This document shows positions 1 through 12,592 of a stretch of DNA of 64,000 nucleotides, piece after piece. Position 1 is the stretch's first letter; each line of letters begins with the position of its first letter. Under the pieces are notes generated by a model. It had not been told where the DNA came from. It saw nothing but the letters and a program-made list of their open reading frames with translations, and did not search any database. Origin of the DNA: Blepharisma stoltei (Eukaryota > Ciliophora > Heterotrichea > Heterotrichida > Blepharismidae). The translations under genes and the position numbers were made by a program. The stretch spans positions 1,054,001-1,118,000 of the forward strand of contig CAJZBQ010000062.1 of NCBI GenBank assembly GCA_914767885.1, written 5' to 3'.

Positions 1-616
1 TAAAACGAGATCTAAAAGATTCTGATCTTTGACGAAATCTTCTTAACCTCGTAACTAAGGTGAATTAAGTGGGAAACTGGCCGAGATTCAGGCCAGATAT
101 GTGCTTATGTAAAGATAAACTCAGATTTCCTTACTAATAGTGCTAAAAATTGTGTAAATATTTATTTACAACTTCACCATAAATCTGAGATTTAAGATAG
201 ACCTAGAATATTTAAAATTAACTTTACAAAATTGATTAAAAATATCAGAAAGAGGTTGGCTTTATTTTTCAGCTCTTAAGAATAGATAACTTCATAAAAT
301 ATATTGTAACAAAATTTAATAGTGTTTCGCACTTAAGCAGCTTTTACTTTCAGATTATTATTATTATTAACAGTCCTTTTAAAGAATAAATTTTAATTTT
401 AGATTTTCACTTACTTTTGAGTGTCCGATATTTTTTAGTTTGCTGTTATAAAATTTATATCTTTAATTTAAGACCAGCTTGAGCCAGAATCAAAATGCCT
501 GAAATTGCATTTTTTAAAATATGCATAAATTTGTGAGCCAAACGATAGTTGCTCATTGGATATAACTATCAAATATAACAAAAATGAATTTACCTGAATT
601 TCTGATTAAAGCTTTC
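1..616. other. AT-rich stretch without a recognised gene
   Basis: No open frame of convincing composition on either strand, even when TGA is read as Trp. No RNA gene or repeat recognised. It ends at the TA that opens the first MITE. Confidence 0.5.
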
Positions 617-1370
617 TAACTCCCCCCCCTCCGTGAGTGAACAAAACCATTAGAAAAATCGCTATTTTTTTGCCCAAAAACCCACCCTCCGTGAGTGAAC
701 AAAAATTTTTTATGGAAAAAAAAATTGATATATAAATGATAATTATTATAATGAAATCTAGAGCTAATTCTGTTTAATTTTAAACGAATTGCTTTTTAAA
801 ACATAAATTTTATAAATTAAATTAATATTTGCTTTCCAATTTTTGCGAATTAGAATTTTTTTTAAATTTCGAAAAAAAAATATTTTTACTCCCCCCCCCC
901 CCTCCATGAGCGAACAAAAAAATTTTGTTCGCTCACGGAGGGGGGTTAATTTTTTTTTTTTAAAAAAAATTTATATATAAATTTTATAAAAAAATATTTT
1001 TTTCGAAATTTAAAAAAATCCTAATTTGCAAAAATTGGGAAGCAAATATTAATTTAATTTGCAAAATTTATGTTTTAAAACGCAATTTGTTTAAAATTAA
1101 ACAGAATTAGCTCTAGATTTCATTATACTAATTATCACTTATATATCAAAATTTTTTTCCATTAAAATTTTTTCTATTAAAAAAATTTTTGTTCACTCAC
1201 GGAGGGTGGGTTTTTGGTCAAAAAATGGCGATTTTTCTAATGGTTTTGTTCGCTCACGGAGGGGGGGGGAGTTAGAAAATTTATATATAAATTTTTTAAA
1301 ATAAAAAAATTAACCCCCCTCCGTGAGTGAACAAAATTTTTTTGTTCACTCACGGAGGGGGGGGGGAGTA
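617..1370. mobile_element. MITE family A, outer copy, interrupted by a second copy
   Basis: Opens TAACTCCCCCC at 617 and closes GGGGGAGTA at 1370, with a TA at each edge. The element has a C-rich end followed by CTCCGTGAGTGAACAAAA, repeated about 55 bp inward, then an AT core with TTGCTTTCCAATTTTTGCGA-like sequence, then a palindromic far end (1312-1370). Compared with the uninterrupted copies at 23628-23980 and 28765-29112, this copy is split at a TA (887-888) by another full copy in reverse orientation. No coding capacity, so a non-autonomous element of MITE type. Confidence 0.85.
887..1274 (-). mobile_element. MITE family A, copy nested inside another copy
   Basis: A complete reverse-oriented family A element. 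Its palindromic end is at 888-947 (CTCCATGAGCGAACAAAA facing TTTTGTTCGCTCACGGAG) and its repeated-motif end at 1190-1274. It is inserted at a TA of the outer copy: outer sequence ...cgaaaaaaaaatatttt-TA resumes after 1274 with gaaaatttatatataaat, exactly as in uninterrupted copies. The TA is duplicated on both sides. Confidence 0.85.
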
Positions 1371-2737
1371 AGAAGCTAATTTTGTGATAATAAGAAATAT
1401 TTTGCATAAACCACTTCTTATAGCAAAAAAGTAATAAATAAAAGATTATGCATTTTTATAAGAAAAAGTTTATTAAAGATTATAGGCAATCCATATTGCA
1501 AACGCAAAAAGAAAAATTCAAATAATAATAAAGTAGTCGGCCAAAAGCCATTCTAATAAATTTTTAAATGTGAACGTGAATTTTTTACTCCATTTTCAAG
1601 GCTAAACTTTATTTGATATATATTATACAGAGCTCTATGAACTGTTTAATATTTTTGAATTTAGCCTCAACAATAATTTTAAAAAATTTAATTCTAATAT
1701 TATTATTTGATTTTGATTTAAAAGAGATTTTTTAAAAAAGTTAGTGTGATAATCATCAGCATGTACAAAGAATTTAAAAGTAAAAGCAAATTGCTTATTT
1801 TAAAAAATCATATGACTTGCCTGTGCTTTTCCATAATACTCAGTCTTATAATTAAATCTTTTAAATTTGTGTATAGCTTGAAATATTATTTCAGCTGCAA
1901 TAAACTGAACGAATTTAACCAATTAATATAAAAATTCAACTCACTTTATCTTCTTTTATAATTTATTTAAATATGATATTTTAATAGGGCTTTCTCATAT
2001 AGTCTAAAATTAAAGTAGGCATTTTTTGATAGATATTTTATAATTACTTCCTTTATTCTGGTTTTCTGCATTTGCCCATGTTTATTGCATAGCCAGTCAT
2101 ATCTGAGTATTTCACAGCTATTATAAAATATTAAGCGTGAATTTATAAATATGAATTTGCATTGCTATAAGCGAAAAAGAAAGTTCCCCTAAAATTTCAT
2201 ATTTTAACGTCTCTTTGTGAGTTTCTAATAACTCAGCAACTGGTCAAGCATAATTTTTTTAAATTCTTCCATTTTAAATCTTCAATAAAAATCAAAAAAT
2301 TTTAAAATTTCCAAGAATAATCCATAAGTTCATATAAATATGTTAACATTGTTAATTTTTTAGAAGCTAGCAGTCAAAATAATAATCCAAATTCTATATA
2401 TTTAAGAACCAAATATAATAGCTATTTTTATTTCTTTATTGACCCAAGATTTTTGATCTTAAGATGTTTTTAACTGATTTTTTATGTTTTACGTAATAAT
2501 TGAGACTTAAAATTAAATCGTAAGGCTTTTTTTTTTTTATTTTTTAAGTTCTATAAGCTTTTTAAATTTTTTAAATAAAACTATATGCTGAAAACTCCAT
2601 TTATGTGTTAAATTCGTGGATAGGATAATATTCTATACTCCTTAAATAACAAATTCATATTTTAATTTAACTTAAAAATAAAAGAGATTTCATAGAAAAA
2701 ATATAGTCAAAGATTTATAATATACAGCATATTATTG
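1371..2737. other. AT-rich intergenic stretch
   Basis: About 1.4 kb with no supported gene. The short open frame near 1746-1931 has random composition and no recognisable motif, so it is not annotated. The last 100 bp are the upstream region of the small gene at 2738. Confidence 0.5.
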
Positions 2738-3130
2738 ATGAGTATAAACTTTGAGGACAACTCAACAATGTTTTCAGGAATGTTTTCCCTGGTATTTCCA
2801 TCTAGAGAAGGATCTAGTCTGCGGCTTCCTAAAATAGAACCCTTTGAAGGAATAAGTGAAGCTGAGCTAATCCAAAAACCCAAAATTCCATTGAAGAGCA
2901 TTTCTAAAAAAAGGTCAAGGAAGAGAATCACAGCTTGCCCCCACGTGAATAAACGATACTATGCAAGGAGCATGTGTAATAATTGCTATCATAAAATCGG
3001 GAGACAAAAAAAAGCTTGAAATTGCCAGCATACAGATCGCCAACTCTATGCAAAGGGATTATGTCAAAAATGCTATTTGCAGGATTATCATAGCCTTAAA
3101 TCATGTAAGGCGGATGAGGAGAAGATTTAA
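2738..3130 (+). CDS. Small protein with paired Cys/His zinc-binding motifs
   Basis: A 130-residue protein if TGA at 3017-3019 is read as Trp; the gene then runs on to TAA at 3128-3130. The start is ATG 2738. The C-terminal half carries two tandem copies of one motif: CPHVNKRYYARSMCNNCYH and, after the Trp, CQHTDRQLYAKGLCQKCYL. Each has a leading Cys/His and a closing C-x2-C, as expected of a zinc-binding pair. Similar paired motifs ending in a YAKG-x-C-x2-CY pattern are common in ciliate proteins of unknown role, some in putative DNA- or RNA-binding proteins (family memory, not searched). The N-terminal 60 residues are low in motif. No neighbour lies within 4.9 kb. The in-frame TGA between the two copies of a clear repeat is good evidence for the TGA=Trp code. 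Confidence 0.8.
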
Positions 3131-4864
3131 ATATTTAAGGCTAAAGCCATTTAAGATCAATCTAAAATTTTAACTGGATATAACTGTGCCTATTGGCTAT
3201 AAAAGCTATTAAAATATATATTAAACGAATTATTTTTGCCTTTTTCCTTCAGTTTAAGCTTTACTTTCAACTTAATATTGCTTGCGTGATTCCTTAAAAC
3301 CTCTTCAAAATTTATTACCTTTTTACATTTTTTTATAATTATATATTACTAAATAAATATTACTTCAGCATGCTAAAGCAGGTGCATTATGATTTAGGGA
3401 TAATAAAATTGGCTTCATTTGATGCGAATACTGAAAAGTCCATATTTTCAGCATGGCTGGCTGTTACAAAATTAATTATTAAATATAACATTTAACTTAC
3501 CTACTTTACTGGTTAAAGCTTATAAAGCCAAGCTTGCGAAATTTAACAACTTTTTTCCTTCAGGATGCTTATCTATCTTTATTTATAAGAATAAAATGCT
3601 AGAAAGTTGATAAAGAAAAATTTAACGTATTTCTTATAATATATTCCTATACTTTTTATTGCTAAGATGAAGTGAATAAAAGAAGTAAATTTAAAAAAAT
3701 TCAAATAAAATAAGCGGAGATTAAAGTTCGAAAAACAAAATTTTCAGATAATAAATAAGCTATTTTGAAAAATTACTGGGAAGACCTTTTCATATATATT
3801 CAAGAAAAAATAATTTAATAAAATATGCATTATTTTATGAGATTTGAGGCTTTTTGCAATTATAGCTAGGTTAGCTTTGCTTATTTCATTTTCTTGAAAA
3901 TAAAGTCGATTGCATTTTGATTTTATAAACTACTTGCTTAAGTCCCATGATAATAAACTTGATAGGGTGCCTTTATATTCAACTTTTTTAAATTGGGTAG
4001 AGTTTATTTTGCGATTTACGAATTATTCAATGATATAAAATCCAAATATCCTTCATTTCAGTATAAACTTGATTTTAATTAAGTTTATATTATAAAGAAA
4101 GAGATCAAAGGAGTTCTATTCTATAATAGTTTCCAAGCCAGCTTTATTGCTTTATAATTTTTATAGCAATTTTTATTAAATTTAATTGATATCTTGATAT
4201 CGTGAACTTTGGTTTAACCTGAGGGATTATGATTAGCATCTGCTTAAAATTTTAGACAAAGCTTGATAAGTTTTAAAATTTTTCTAGATATTCCCTATTG
4301 ATGCTATTTATAAAAGCTACGTTTTTTTGACAACTCCTTATACTTACTGGGAACTAGACAATCTTACGGACAGTTAAATATATTATTACAATTTGTTCTT
4401 TTATCATATTTAATTTTAAATTATAATTGCTATAAAAGTTCTTTTAGCAATTAGACTTTAGATTTCATGATATTTAAAAATCCAAAAATTTTAATTAAGG
4501 AAATTAAATAAGTATATTTCCATGAACTTATTGAATTTATAAAAAAGGACCATGCAAAATTTCGGCTTATATATTGACTATGATGAGAATTAAATATAAT
4601 TAAGTTTAGTAGGATAGGATTCAGCGTAGATAGACTCAAGAACTTAAAGTGAAATAAATCCTTTTGCAAATCATATCTTTGGGAAGTTTCTGGAGTAATG
4701 CACATGAAATAAGAAATAAAGGCTCCTATGAGCGAAATGGATAAATTTTAATAATCTTTTGATAAATAAAGTGCCATTTGGGTCAAGAGAAATTAGTTTT
4801 TTCTAATTTCCTCCCTGATGGAATCTTATTTATTGGGTTTGATTTTCTCTTGAGATCTTCTGTA

Positions 4865-5140
4865 ACAAAAAATTTAACTTGGGATAGCCAGAAGTATGGC
4901 TCCTGAGTGCAAACAAGAGGCTCAGGGTTTTCACCTCTCATAGCATCTGAGGAGGAAGACTATTAGGGAAGCACATGCAGGAGCTGAGTCAGGCAAGGGC
5001 AACGACATTTGCGCCGGGTGAGAAGCGGTTGCTAGATGGCAGTCGGTTCATTTGGGATGGTCCGACCTTTTTGATAAATGCTCATGACGCCATCATTTTG
5101 GCTCTGTCCCTTTAGTAGTAGCGTAGCTTTATGACGCCTT
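4865..5140. repeat. GC-rich block of unknown origin
   Basis: Abrupt rise in GC content in an AT-rich setting, with no open frame. Similar in length and base composition to GC-rich blocks at 8904-9322, 18113-18490, 43176-43736, 48660-49033 and 58525-58985, several of which are IESs inside genes. Direct sequence similarity to those could not be shown by eye for this copy. Confidence 0.45.
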
Positions 5141-6021
5141 AAACACTTAATTAGTGTTTTTTGTTAATAAATTTTTCAGAGATCTCAAAAATAAACACAT
5201 TAATAAAATTTCTAAAATAAATTCTTTTACTTTTGCACTGAAATAGTGCATAAGTAAAATCTCCCAAAAGATTCAAACTACAAATTTATACACAGCAATA
5301 TCATAATAAAGACTTTCATCTTCAATTTATAAATTATTTAATGGTCTAAAGAAAATATCAAAAATATTAATTGATAGACTATTAAGATTATTTAATTGAA
5401 GAGAGAAATGCAAATACAAAAATTGGGCGATGCAATGCTTTACTCCTCCATATTGAAATGGGAAGAAAAAATCCTGTTAAAACTCAAAGGGAGTTAATTT
5501 TTTAAATTTTAAAAATTTAGAAAAATATAATCTGACTAGTGAGCTAAATATTTTTGAATTTATTTTATGAATAACATTATACTTGCATTTTTCCCCGTTA
5601 AATAAGCCAAAATTGGTATTTTCACTAATAAAATTTTACTATTTTAAAAAAATTTTGTTGCATTAAAGCCCCCAAAAATTGCATTTTGTTGTAATTTAAA
5701 GTGTGAATTAGTTAAAAAATTATAGAGAGATGAAAATTTAAATATCAAAAAGGTCGTTCAATTTTTAATAAAATATCACTAATCTGAATATTTTATGATA
5801 TTTTTATTTAGCATAAGTATGAAAATTTCATATCAATTTTTTTCAAATAAAAGAGCATAAAAGTAAATTATCTTTCAGCTTTGTCATTTTTCATGAGGAT
5901 ATACAATAAGATGTTTAATTAATTCATAATGGCATGCAATTAGCAGAACCATAGTAAAATTAAAGATTAATATTGCCACAATTATTGAAAAAATGTGATT
6001 TATACCAATATTTTTATAGAT

Positions 6022-6280
6022 ACTTACTCCTACCCTCGCGAGTGACCAAAGCTGTTGAAAAAATGCCTATTTTTGGTAAAAAACATCTCTGTGCGAGTGA
6101 GAAAAATTTTTTAAATAATATTCCTTTTGATAAAATATTTTTATGTATAATTGATAATGAAAACGCTTGCTAATCCAGCTAAATTAAAACAGATTGTATT
6201 CTAAAACATATATATAATAAATTACATTATTTTGACTTTAAATTTTTGCGAATTTAAATTTTTTAAAACAATTATTTAAA
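6022..6280 (+). mobile_element. Decayed MITE family A copy
   Basis: Recognisable order of family A parts: cttactcctaccctcgcgag at the edge, then an AAAATGCCTATTTTTGG-like segment, a second GTGCGAGTGAGAAAAATTTT motif, a run like AACAGATTGTATTCTAAAAC, and TTTTTGCGAATTTAAATTTT near the end. The far palindromic end is lost or unrecognisable. The open frame at 5973-6173 is by-product sequence of this element. Confidence 0.6.
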
Positions 6281-8122
6281 AAGCTGAAGGATTAGCAATT
6301 TATATAGAAAATTAATTTCTTATATTAATAAAAAATTTTAAACTGAAGTTTTTGTTCTTTTCAACTTGAAAATAGTGAAGGCTGATAAAAATACTATATC
6401 TCTGTTAAAAACTACAAAACGAAATTCGCGTTAGAGTATCTCTACATATCGTTTATCTTGGCAGTTTATGAATAAGATAATTTTTTGTTCTAAGTTTAGA
6501 TCATTAATTATTATATCTTGCTGCTAGACTATAATGATAATATCAAACTTATAAGTGCTAGCAAAGAAGTTTTTGAAGATAAATAGTGAAAAAGTATATA
6601 GAATTTGCAAGTCGTAAATCGAATATGGAATTTTATATTTTATTTAAAGTCAACTTTTTCGTATAAAACAATATTCCAAATGTAAAATCCAAATTATTAT
6701 ATCTTTACAATCACTAATGATTTATATTATAATTTTATAAATGATTTTTAGGGAATATTGATTCAGCATTTCAAATAGCTGACTAACCCTTTGATTATTG
6801 TGCAAGATATTTCGTTTGCAAGCGCTCTTTATTTCATTTTAAAAAAAAATACTTATTTGAGGATACTTGGGATTCCAATCTTAATTCTTAAAGTTGTTGA
6901 AGATATTCAAATTAGCTGGAAGATCTGAATTATGATGCGCCAAAAATATTTAAACCATAGAATGCATTAAAACAGGGCTAATTTCCCCTAAAAAAATCCA
7001 ATTGTTTCGCTCAAACCAAGGAAGAGTAAAAAGATAATATTTCGAAATTCTGTCGATTATGATAATGATATTTTATTCATACATAATTTTTCAACAATTT
7101 TCATCTCATTCTCGTCATTTTTATTCACTATAAACATACCGATTCATTTCTGTCATGATTTCCAGCTATTTTTCTAACTGGAAAATACAAAAATCTCTTG
7201 ATAGCAATTCCAGAGTAATCAAAATTAACTACTAAGACTTAAAATACAATTAATAACGAAATTCAAGTGAAAATTTATATACAGTCTGCATAATTATTTA
7301 AAAATTATTCTTTTATTTTTATATTTCTATCGACTTTTATAGAAATGTTGAAGTTTTTATTTAATATGATTGCAAGTATTTATATAAAAATTATGCAAAT
7401 AATCCTCAAAGAATTTTTATAAAAGCTGGTTGCAACATTTATAACAATTTCTACCCCATAGTATGCTATTATATGCTATTTAGTATACATAATTATATTA
7501 TTAATCGAAATGAAACCATTTATCAAAAATTCTGTATTACCTTATGAAGATATAGTTTAATAGAATGCTGAGCTGTTTAAAATAGAATGATTATTTGTAT
7601 GGACATATGTAAAAATGCCTAACGATTTAAAAAACTTTATGAGGCTTGCCTTTACTCTTCATTAATTAAAAAATATTTGAAAACAGTTAAAATTCAACCA
7701 GGATTTCTTATCATTTATGAATAAATATGTTTATAAATAATTAATTTTATCTATCAATTAGATATCAAAGAGTTAGAAATATTTTTTATCCATTATGAGC
7801 CAATTTAATAGAGGTAAATATATACTCTATTCTCTGTATATACAAATAATGCTTATTTTATACAAAAATTTATCATTCACTTAAATCCTTTATATTTGTC
7901 ACATACTTAATCACACAGACTTTAATTCGCCATAATCTTCCACAAAATTCTAATTCTAATAAATAAATCCCTTTACCTACCTTTAATCCTGAACTATAAG
8001 TTATATTTAATTTCCTTGTAATTTACAACACAACTAATTTCTTCACCATATCTATCACCTAATTTATCCAAAATCATCCATATAAGCCTTTATTCCCATA
8101 TTGTACGTGTGGTAATAATAAA

Positions 8123-11100
8123 ATGTTGAAAGGAACTGTCATTTGGGCCTGCGTGCTCACAATTCTCAGTTTTACAGCTGCTTCATCCAAGTTTAACGCT
8201 AAGGACATCACCAGCGACTCTCAGTTCGTATTGAAATCGCTCGCAGAATTTCGTCAACAAGCTCACCTATACAAGTCTTTAAGGATTCATGCTCAGATGA
8301 TCGAAGAATCCTTCAACAATGACGAAGCCAATAAAAATTTACAGTCAGCCTTAGCCACTTCAGCTAAATTAATGTCTGATTTACTATACTTTTATTAAAA
8401 AATATAAGCTAATGCTAGACAATAAGTATCTAGATTTATATAAAAATAAAAATTGCTCTTAAAAAACATATAAAAAATTTTTATCAAAAAAAATACTCAC
8501 TAAGCCTACAACAGGTCAGCTAAGGCTTGGCGAGAATAATCAATGCACAGATATCCTGTTTAGTCAGATAATCCAAAGCAAAGATTTATCCGCGGATATC
8601 ACTATATTCGCTGTTAATAATGAAGAAAAGGGAGAAATTGCATCCTCAAAGAAGTGTGAGGTGAACGAAAATAAGACTATTAGGTCTTTAGCTCTGGAAA
8701 TTAATGCTGAAAAACTTATGAAGCTAGATGAACTTTCACAGGTCAAAGAACTTTGTATTGCAATCTCTAAAGCCTTATATGAAGACAAGGAAGGGGAAAG
8801 ACAAGTACTGATGAGCGAGATAGGAGGAGTTTTAGCAAAAGAGAGAGAAATAAAAATAGCACCAATTCTTGGAGCTTGTGATGCTGGTCAAAGCTTAAAC
8901 TTAAATTAGTTAAAGAGAAGCCCCCTATAGGGCCACAGATACTAATCGCCTCCGGATAACGCTCCGCCGCTTCTTATCAGTTGGGGTCGCCATATCGTAA
9001 GCAACGGGTTCTTCTTTCAGATAATTTGAAAAGGAAATTTTTCTGGTAGGACTGTCGACCAAAAGAACCAAGTGCACCTTTGGCCTTGCTAGGCTTTCCC
9101 TTCTAACTCCAGCGAGCCATCTCCTCAGGAGGTAAAATCTTGGTCTTTATGCGAGCATGCAGTCGGCTAATTCCAGCATTGCGCTCACCAACCAATTAAA
9201 CTGTAGCCGATTACACTCTTCTGAATGCTGTCCTCCCTTCCACAAGGTCCCCGGCTTTCCAAATGAACCTATCGGCAAGAGATATTAAGAGGGCGGATTG
9301 GCTCACCTCGCCATTTAATGTATCTTCTGGTCAAAACAACTGTATAACTTGCGCTGATGCAGACAATTGCCAAACTTGTGCTGATGGCTATTTTGTAAGT
9401 GGAGGAGCTTGTGCAGCTTGCAATACTAACTGTGCTACTTGCACCACAACCGCTGGTAACTGTGCAACTTGCTCTGATACAACTCATATGTCAGCTGCTC
9501 CAGCTTGTGCTTGCCCAACTAACGGAGCTCTCTCAGGAACAACTTGCACTTGTAACGCCGGCTATTACTTCAGTGCTGGCACTGTCTGCTCTGCTTGCAA
9601 TACTAACTGCGCCACTTGTACCACAACCGCTGGTAACTGTGCAACTTGCTCTGATACAACTCATATGTCAGCTGCTCCAGCCTGTGCTTGCCCAACTAAC
9701 GGAGCTCTCTCAGGAACAACTTGCACTTGTAACGCCGGCTATTACTTCAGTGCTGGCACTGTCTGCTCTGCTTGCAATACTAACTGCGCCACTTGTACCA
9801 CAACCGCTGGTAACTGTGCAACTTGCTCTGATACAACTCATATGTCAGCTGCTCCAGCTTGTGCTTGCCCAACTAACGGAGCTCTCTCAGGAACAACTTG
9901 CACTTGTAACGCCGGCTATTACTTCAGTGCTGGCACTGTCTGCTCTGCTTGCAATACTAACTGCGCCACTTGCACCACAACCGCTGGTAACTGTGCAACT
10001 TGCTCTGATACAACTCATATGTCAGCTGCTCCAGCTTGTGCTTGCCCAACTAACGGAGCTCTCTCAGGAACTACTTGTACTTGCAACGCCGGCTATTACT
10101 TCAGCGCGGACACTGTCTGTTCTGCTTGCAATACCAACTGCGCTACTTGCACCGCAAGCGCTGGCAACTGTGCAACTTGCTCTGATACAACTCATATGTC
10201 AGCTGCTCCAGCCTGTGCTTGCCCAACTAATGGAGCTCTCTCAGGAACAACTTGCACTTGCAACGCAGGCTATTACTTCAGCGCTGACACTGTCTGTTCT
10301 GTCTGTAATACTAATTGCGCTACATGCACCGCAAGCGCTGGTAACTGTGCAACTTGCTCTGATACAACTCATATGTCAGCTGCTCCAGCCTGTGCTTGCC
10401 CAACTAACGGAGCTCTCTCAGGAACAACTTGTACTTGCAACGCTGGCTATTACTTCAGCGCTGACACTGTCTGTTCTGCCTGTAATACTAATTGCGCTAC
10501 TTGTACCACAACCGCTGGCAACTGTGCAACTTGCTCTGATGCAACTCATATGTCAGCTGCTCCAGCCTGTGCTTGCCCAACTAACGGAGCTCTCTCAGGA
10601 ACAACTTGTACTTGCAATGCAGGCTATTACTTCAGCGCTGACACTGTCTGTTCTGCTTGCAATACAAACTGCGCTACATGTGAAACTGCTGCTGATGAGT
10701 GTTTAACTTGTGCTGATGCCACCCATATGTCAGATGCCCCAGCATGTGCCTGTCCAACTAATGCAGCACTATTAGGGACTGCTTGTGCTTGTAACGCTGG
10801 CTATTTCTTTAGCGCAGATACTGTCTGTTCTACTTGCAATACCAATTGTGCAACATGTTCTACAAGTGCTGCAACTTGTGATACATGCGCAGACTCAACT
10901 CACATGACAGCTGCTCCAGCTTGTGCCTGTCCAACAGATAGTGCTTTTACAGATGGAAACTGTGTTTGCGACACTGGCTATTACTATAGCGCCGATACCG
11001 TGTGCTCCGCTTGCACTGCCCCATGCTCTGAATGTTCAACTTCAGCTACAACTTGCACAGCATGCGAGGATGGGTACTATCTGAGTGGAAATTCTTGCCT

Positions 11101-12250
11101 CCCTTGTACTGCCCCATGCAACACTTGCTCAACTTCAGCGACTACCTGCACAGCTTGCGACGATTCAGATAACATGTCTCTAGATGAAGGAGTTTGCACA
11201 TGTAAAGACGCTCATGCCACTTTTAGCACTACTTCAAATACATGTGTTTGCAATAGTGACTATTTCGATAACAACGGAGTCTGTACTCAATGCACTTCTC
11301 CTTGCAATGAATGTACATCAGCAACAAGCTGCCAGGGATGTATAGATGGATATTGGCTTAACGCAGGAGTTTGTGAAGCTTGCACACCTCCTTGCGCTAA
11401 ATGTAGCACTTCAGGTACTACATGCACTGATTGTGTTGCCGGCACAACATTAAATGCTGGCACTTGTTCATGCACAGATCCTAATGCCAGTTTCAATGAT
11501 AACTCTGATGCATGCGTTTGTAATCCAGGATACTATGCAGCTGCTGGAGGAACTTGCACAATCTGCGATAACAATTGCGCCACTTGCACTGGAACTGCAA
11601 CCACTTGTGATTCATGCAAAACTGGTTTTGTGATAAACGGAAATGTATGTGATGCTTGCGGTGCAGGCTGTAAAGTATGTACAAGCTCAACTGTTTGCAC
11701 AACATGTTATGATACAACTGCTTTCTCAACTCTTAAAAATGGCGTTTGTGGTTGCACTGATCCTAACCAAATCTTCAATGACCAAGGCTTCTGCACATGC
11801 AACTCTGGATATTTCCCAAATGTAGATAAATGTGTAGCATGTGGCAAAGGATGCAAAACTTGCACAAGTGCAGCATCATGCAAATTCTGTTGGGATACCA
11901 AGAATGGAGTAGTAAATACCGATGGAACTTGCTCTTGCATATTAGCTGGCCAAGAATATGATCCTACTGGGCATGTATGTAATTGCCTTGTCCACACTTA
12001 TGGAAATTACACCACTGAGAAATGTGAAACATGTAGTATAGGTTGCAGCACATGCACAAACTCCACACTTTGTGACGAGTGTTACGACTCCACAAATATG
12101 CAAGAAGATAAAGACGGGACTTGTAGTTGTAAAGATGACGACCAGAGATTCTCGACTTCGAATGACAAGTGCATTGATAGAGAAGATAGTGCAATTGGTT
12201 TGGCTTTCTCTTGGATCTTGCTTGTTTCAGCAATGATCTTCTCGCTTTAG
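8123..12250 (+). CDS. Cysteine-rich repeat surface protein (furin-like/GFR-type repeats), split by two IESs
   Basis: Reconstructed as 8123-8386, 8496-8903 and 9323-12250 (1199 residues; in frame across both junctions). It begins with a signal peptide (MLKGTVIWACVLTILSFTAA), followed by about 200 residues without motif, then about 950 residues of Cys-rich repeats with CxxC spacing (NCATC...NCATCSD..CACPTN..CTCNAGYYFS), and ends in a hydrophobic tail (LAFSWILLVSAMIFSL). That tail fits a membrane or GPI-anchor signal. The first eight repeat units are nearly identical 59-residue copies and later ones diverge. The design matches ciliate surface antigens and furin-like Cys-rich proteins; the ligand is unknown. 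The downstream open frame alone would lack a signal peptide, and joining it to 8123 supplies one. A partial relative follows at 12593. Confidence 0.75.
8387..8495. other. Inferred IES, 109 bp, in the surface-protein gene
   Basis: AT-rich insert between TA 8385-8386 and TA 8494-8495. Without excision the frame stops at 8396. Excision joins ...SDLL to LTKPTTGQ in frame. The left edge could also be TA 8382-8383. Confidence 0.7.
8904..9322. other. Inferred GC-rich IES, 419 bp
   Basis: Insert between TA 8902-8903 and TA 9321-9322, much richer in GC than other IESs here and with TAG at 8907 in the gene frame. Excision joins ...DAGQSLNL to SSGQNNCITC and links the signal-peptide part to the Cys-rich part. 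It is one of a class of roughly 420-560 bp GC-rich inserts in this window. Confidence 0.65.
9421..10850 (+). repeat. 177-bp coding tandem repeat, about eight units
   Basis: The segment starting CAATACTAAC recurs at 9421, 9598 and 9775, and onward with a 177-bp period (59 codons). The first units are almost identical at DNA level, later ones carry mostly silent or conservative changes, and beyond about 10850 the units degrade. This pattern suggests recent unequal exchange or gene conversion at the 5' end of the array. Confidence 0.9.
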
Positions 12251-12592
12251 ATAACTAATTATAACTAGATAATTTGCTTCTAAGAAGATGGAATTTTTGG
12301 TTTAGAGCATATTTACACAATAATCATAAATTTTTTTACTAAAAAAATTGTGCTCTTATCAAATCCCCAACAGGTATTTAACGCCTTAAACAGCACTTAG
12401 AAATACCCAATTTTTGATACTGTGTCTATATAGCACTTAGTTTTTAAAAAAGTAGGATTGAATTGAAATTGCTGCATAAAGCAATAGTTATGCTTAAATT
12501 GAGAATCAAATCTCTCAATAAGAAAGCAAAATTAATTGATCAGCTTATATATGCTTGGCTGACCAAATAATTCTCAGCTAAGAGCTATTTAA
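12251..12592. other. Spacer between the two surface-protein genes
   Basis: No gene recognised. The frame of the downstream Cys-rich gene is closed by TAA at 12590-12592, so its missing 5' end is not directly here. TA-rich sequence at 12560-12592 could be an IES edge. Confidence 0.4.

Larger units (their letters stand above)
3131..8122. other. Long gene-free, AT-rich region
   Basis: About 5 kb in which I support no gene on either strand. It holds a GC-rich block (4865-5140) and a decayed MITE (6022-6280). The last 200 bp (7900-8122) are pyrimidine-rich on the top strand and look like the 5' flank of the surface-protein gene. It could be intergenic germline DNA that is eliminated, but the sequence alone does not show that. 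Confidence 0.45.

Noticed and set aside
617-1370. CRISPR-like look of repeated CCGTGAGTGAAC motifs
   Set aside because: Copies are in inverted orientation at element ends with no regular spacers; this is a MITE in a eukaryotic genome.
1746-1931. 61-codon open frame
   Set aside because: Random AT-rich composition and no motif, neighbour or conserved pattern.
9399-10706. Long open frame of 435 codons in another frame of the surface-protein repeats
   Set aside because: Leu/Ala/Gln-only composition is a shadow of the 177-bp repeat; the Cys-rich frame has signal peptide, tail and conserved spacing.
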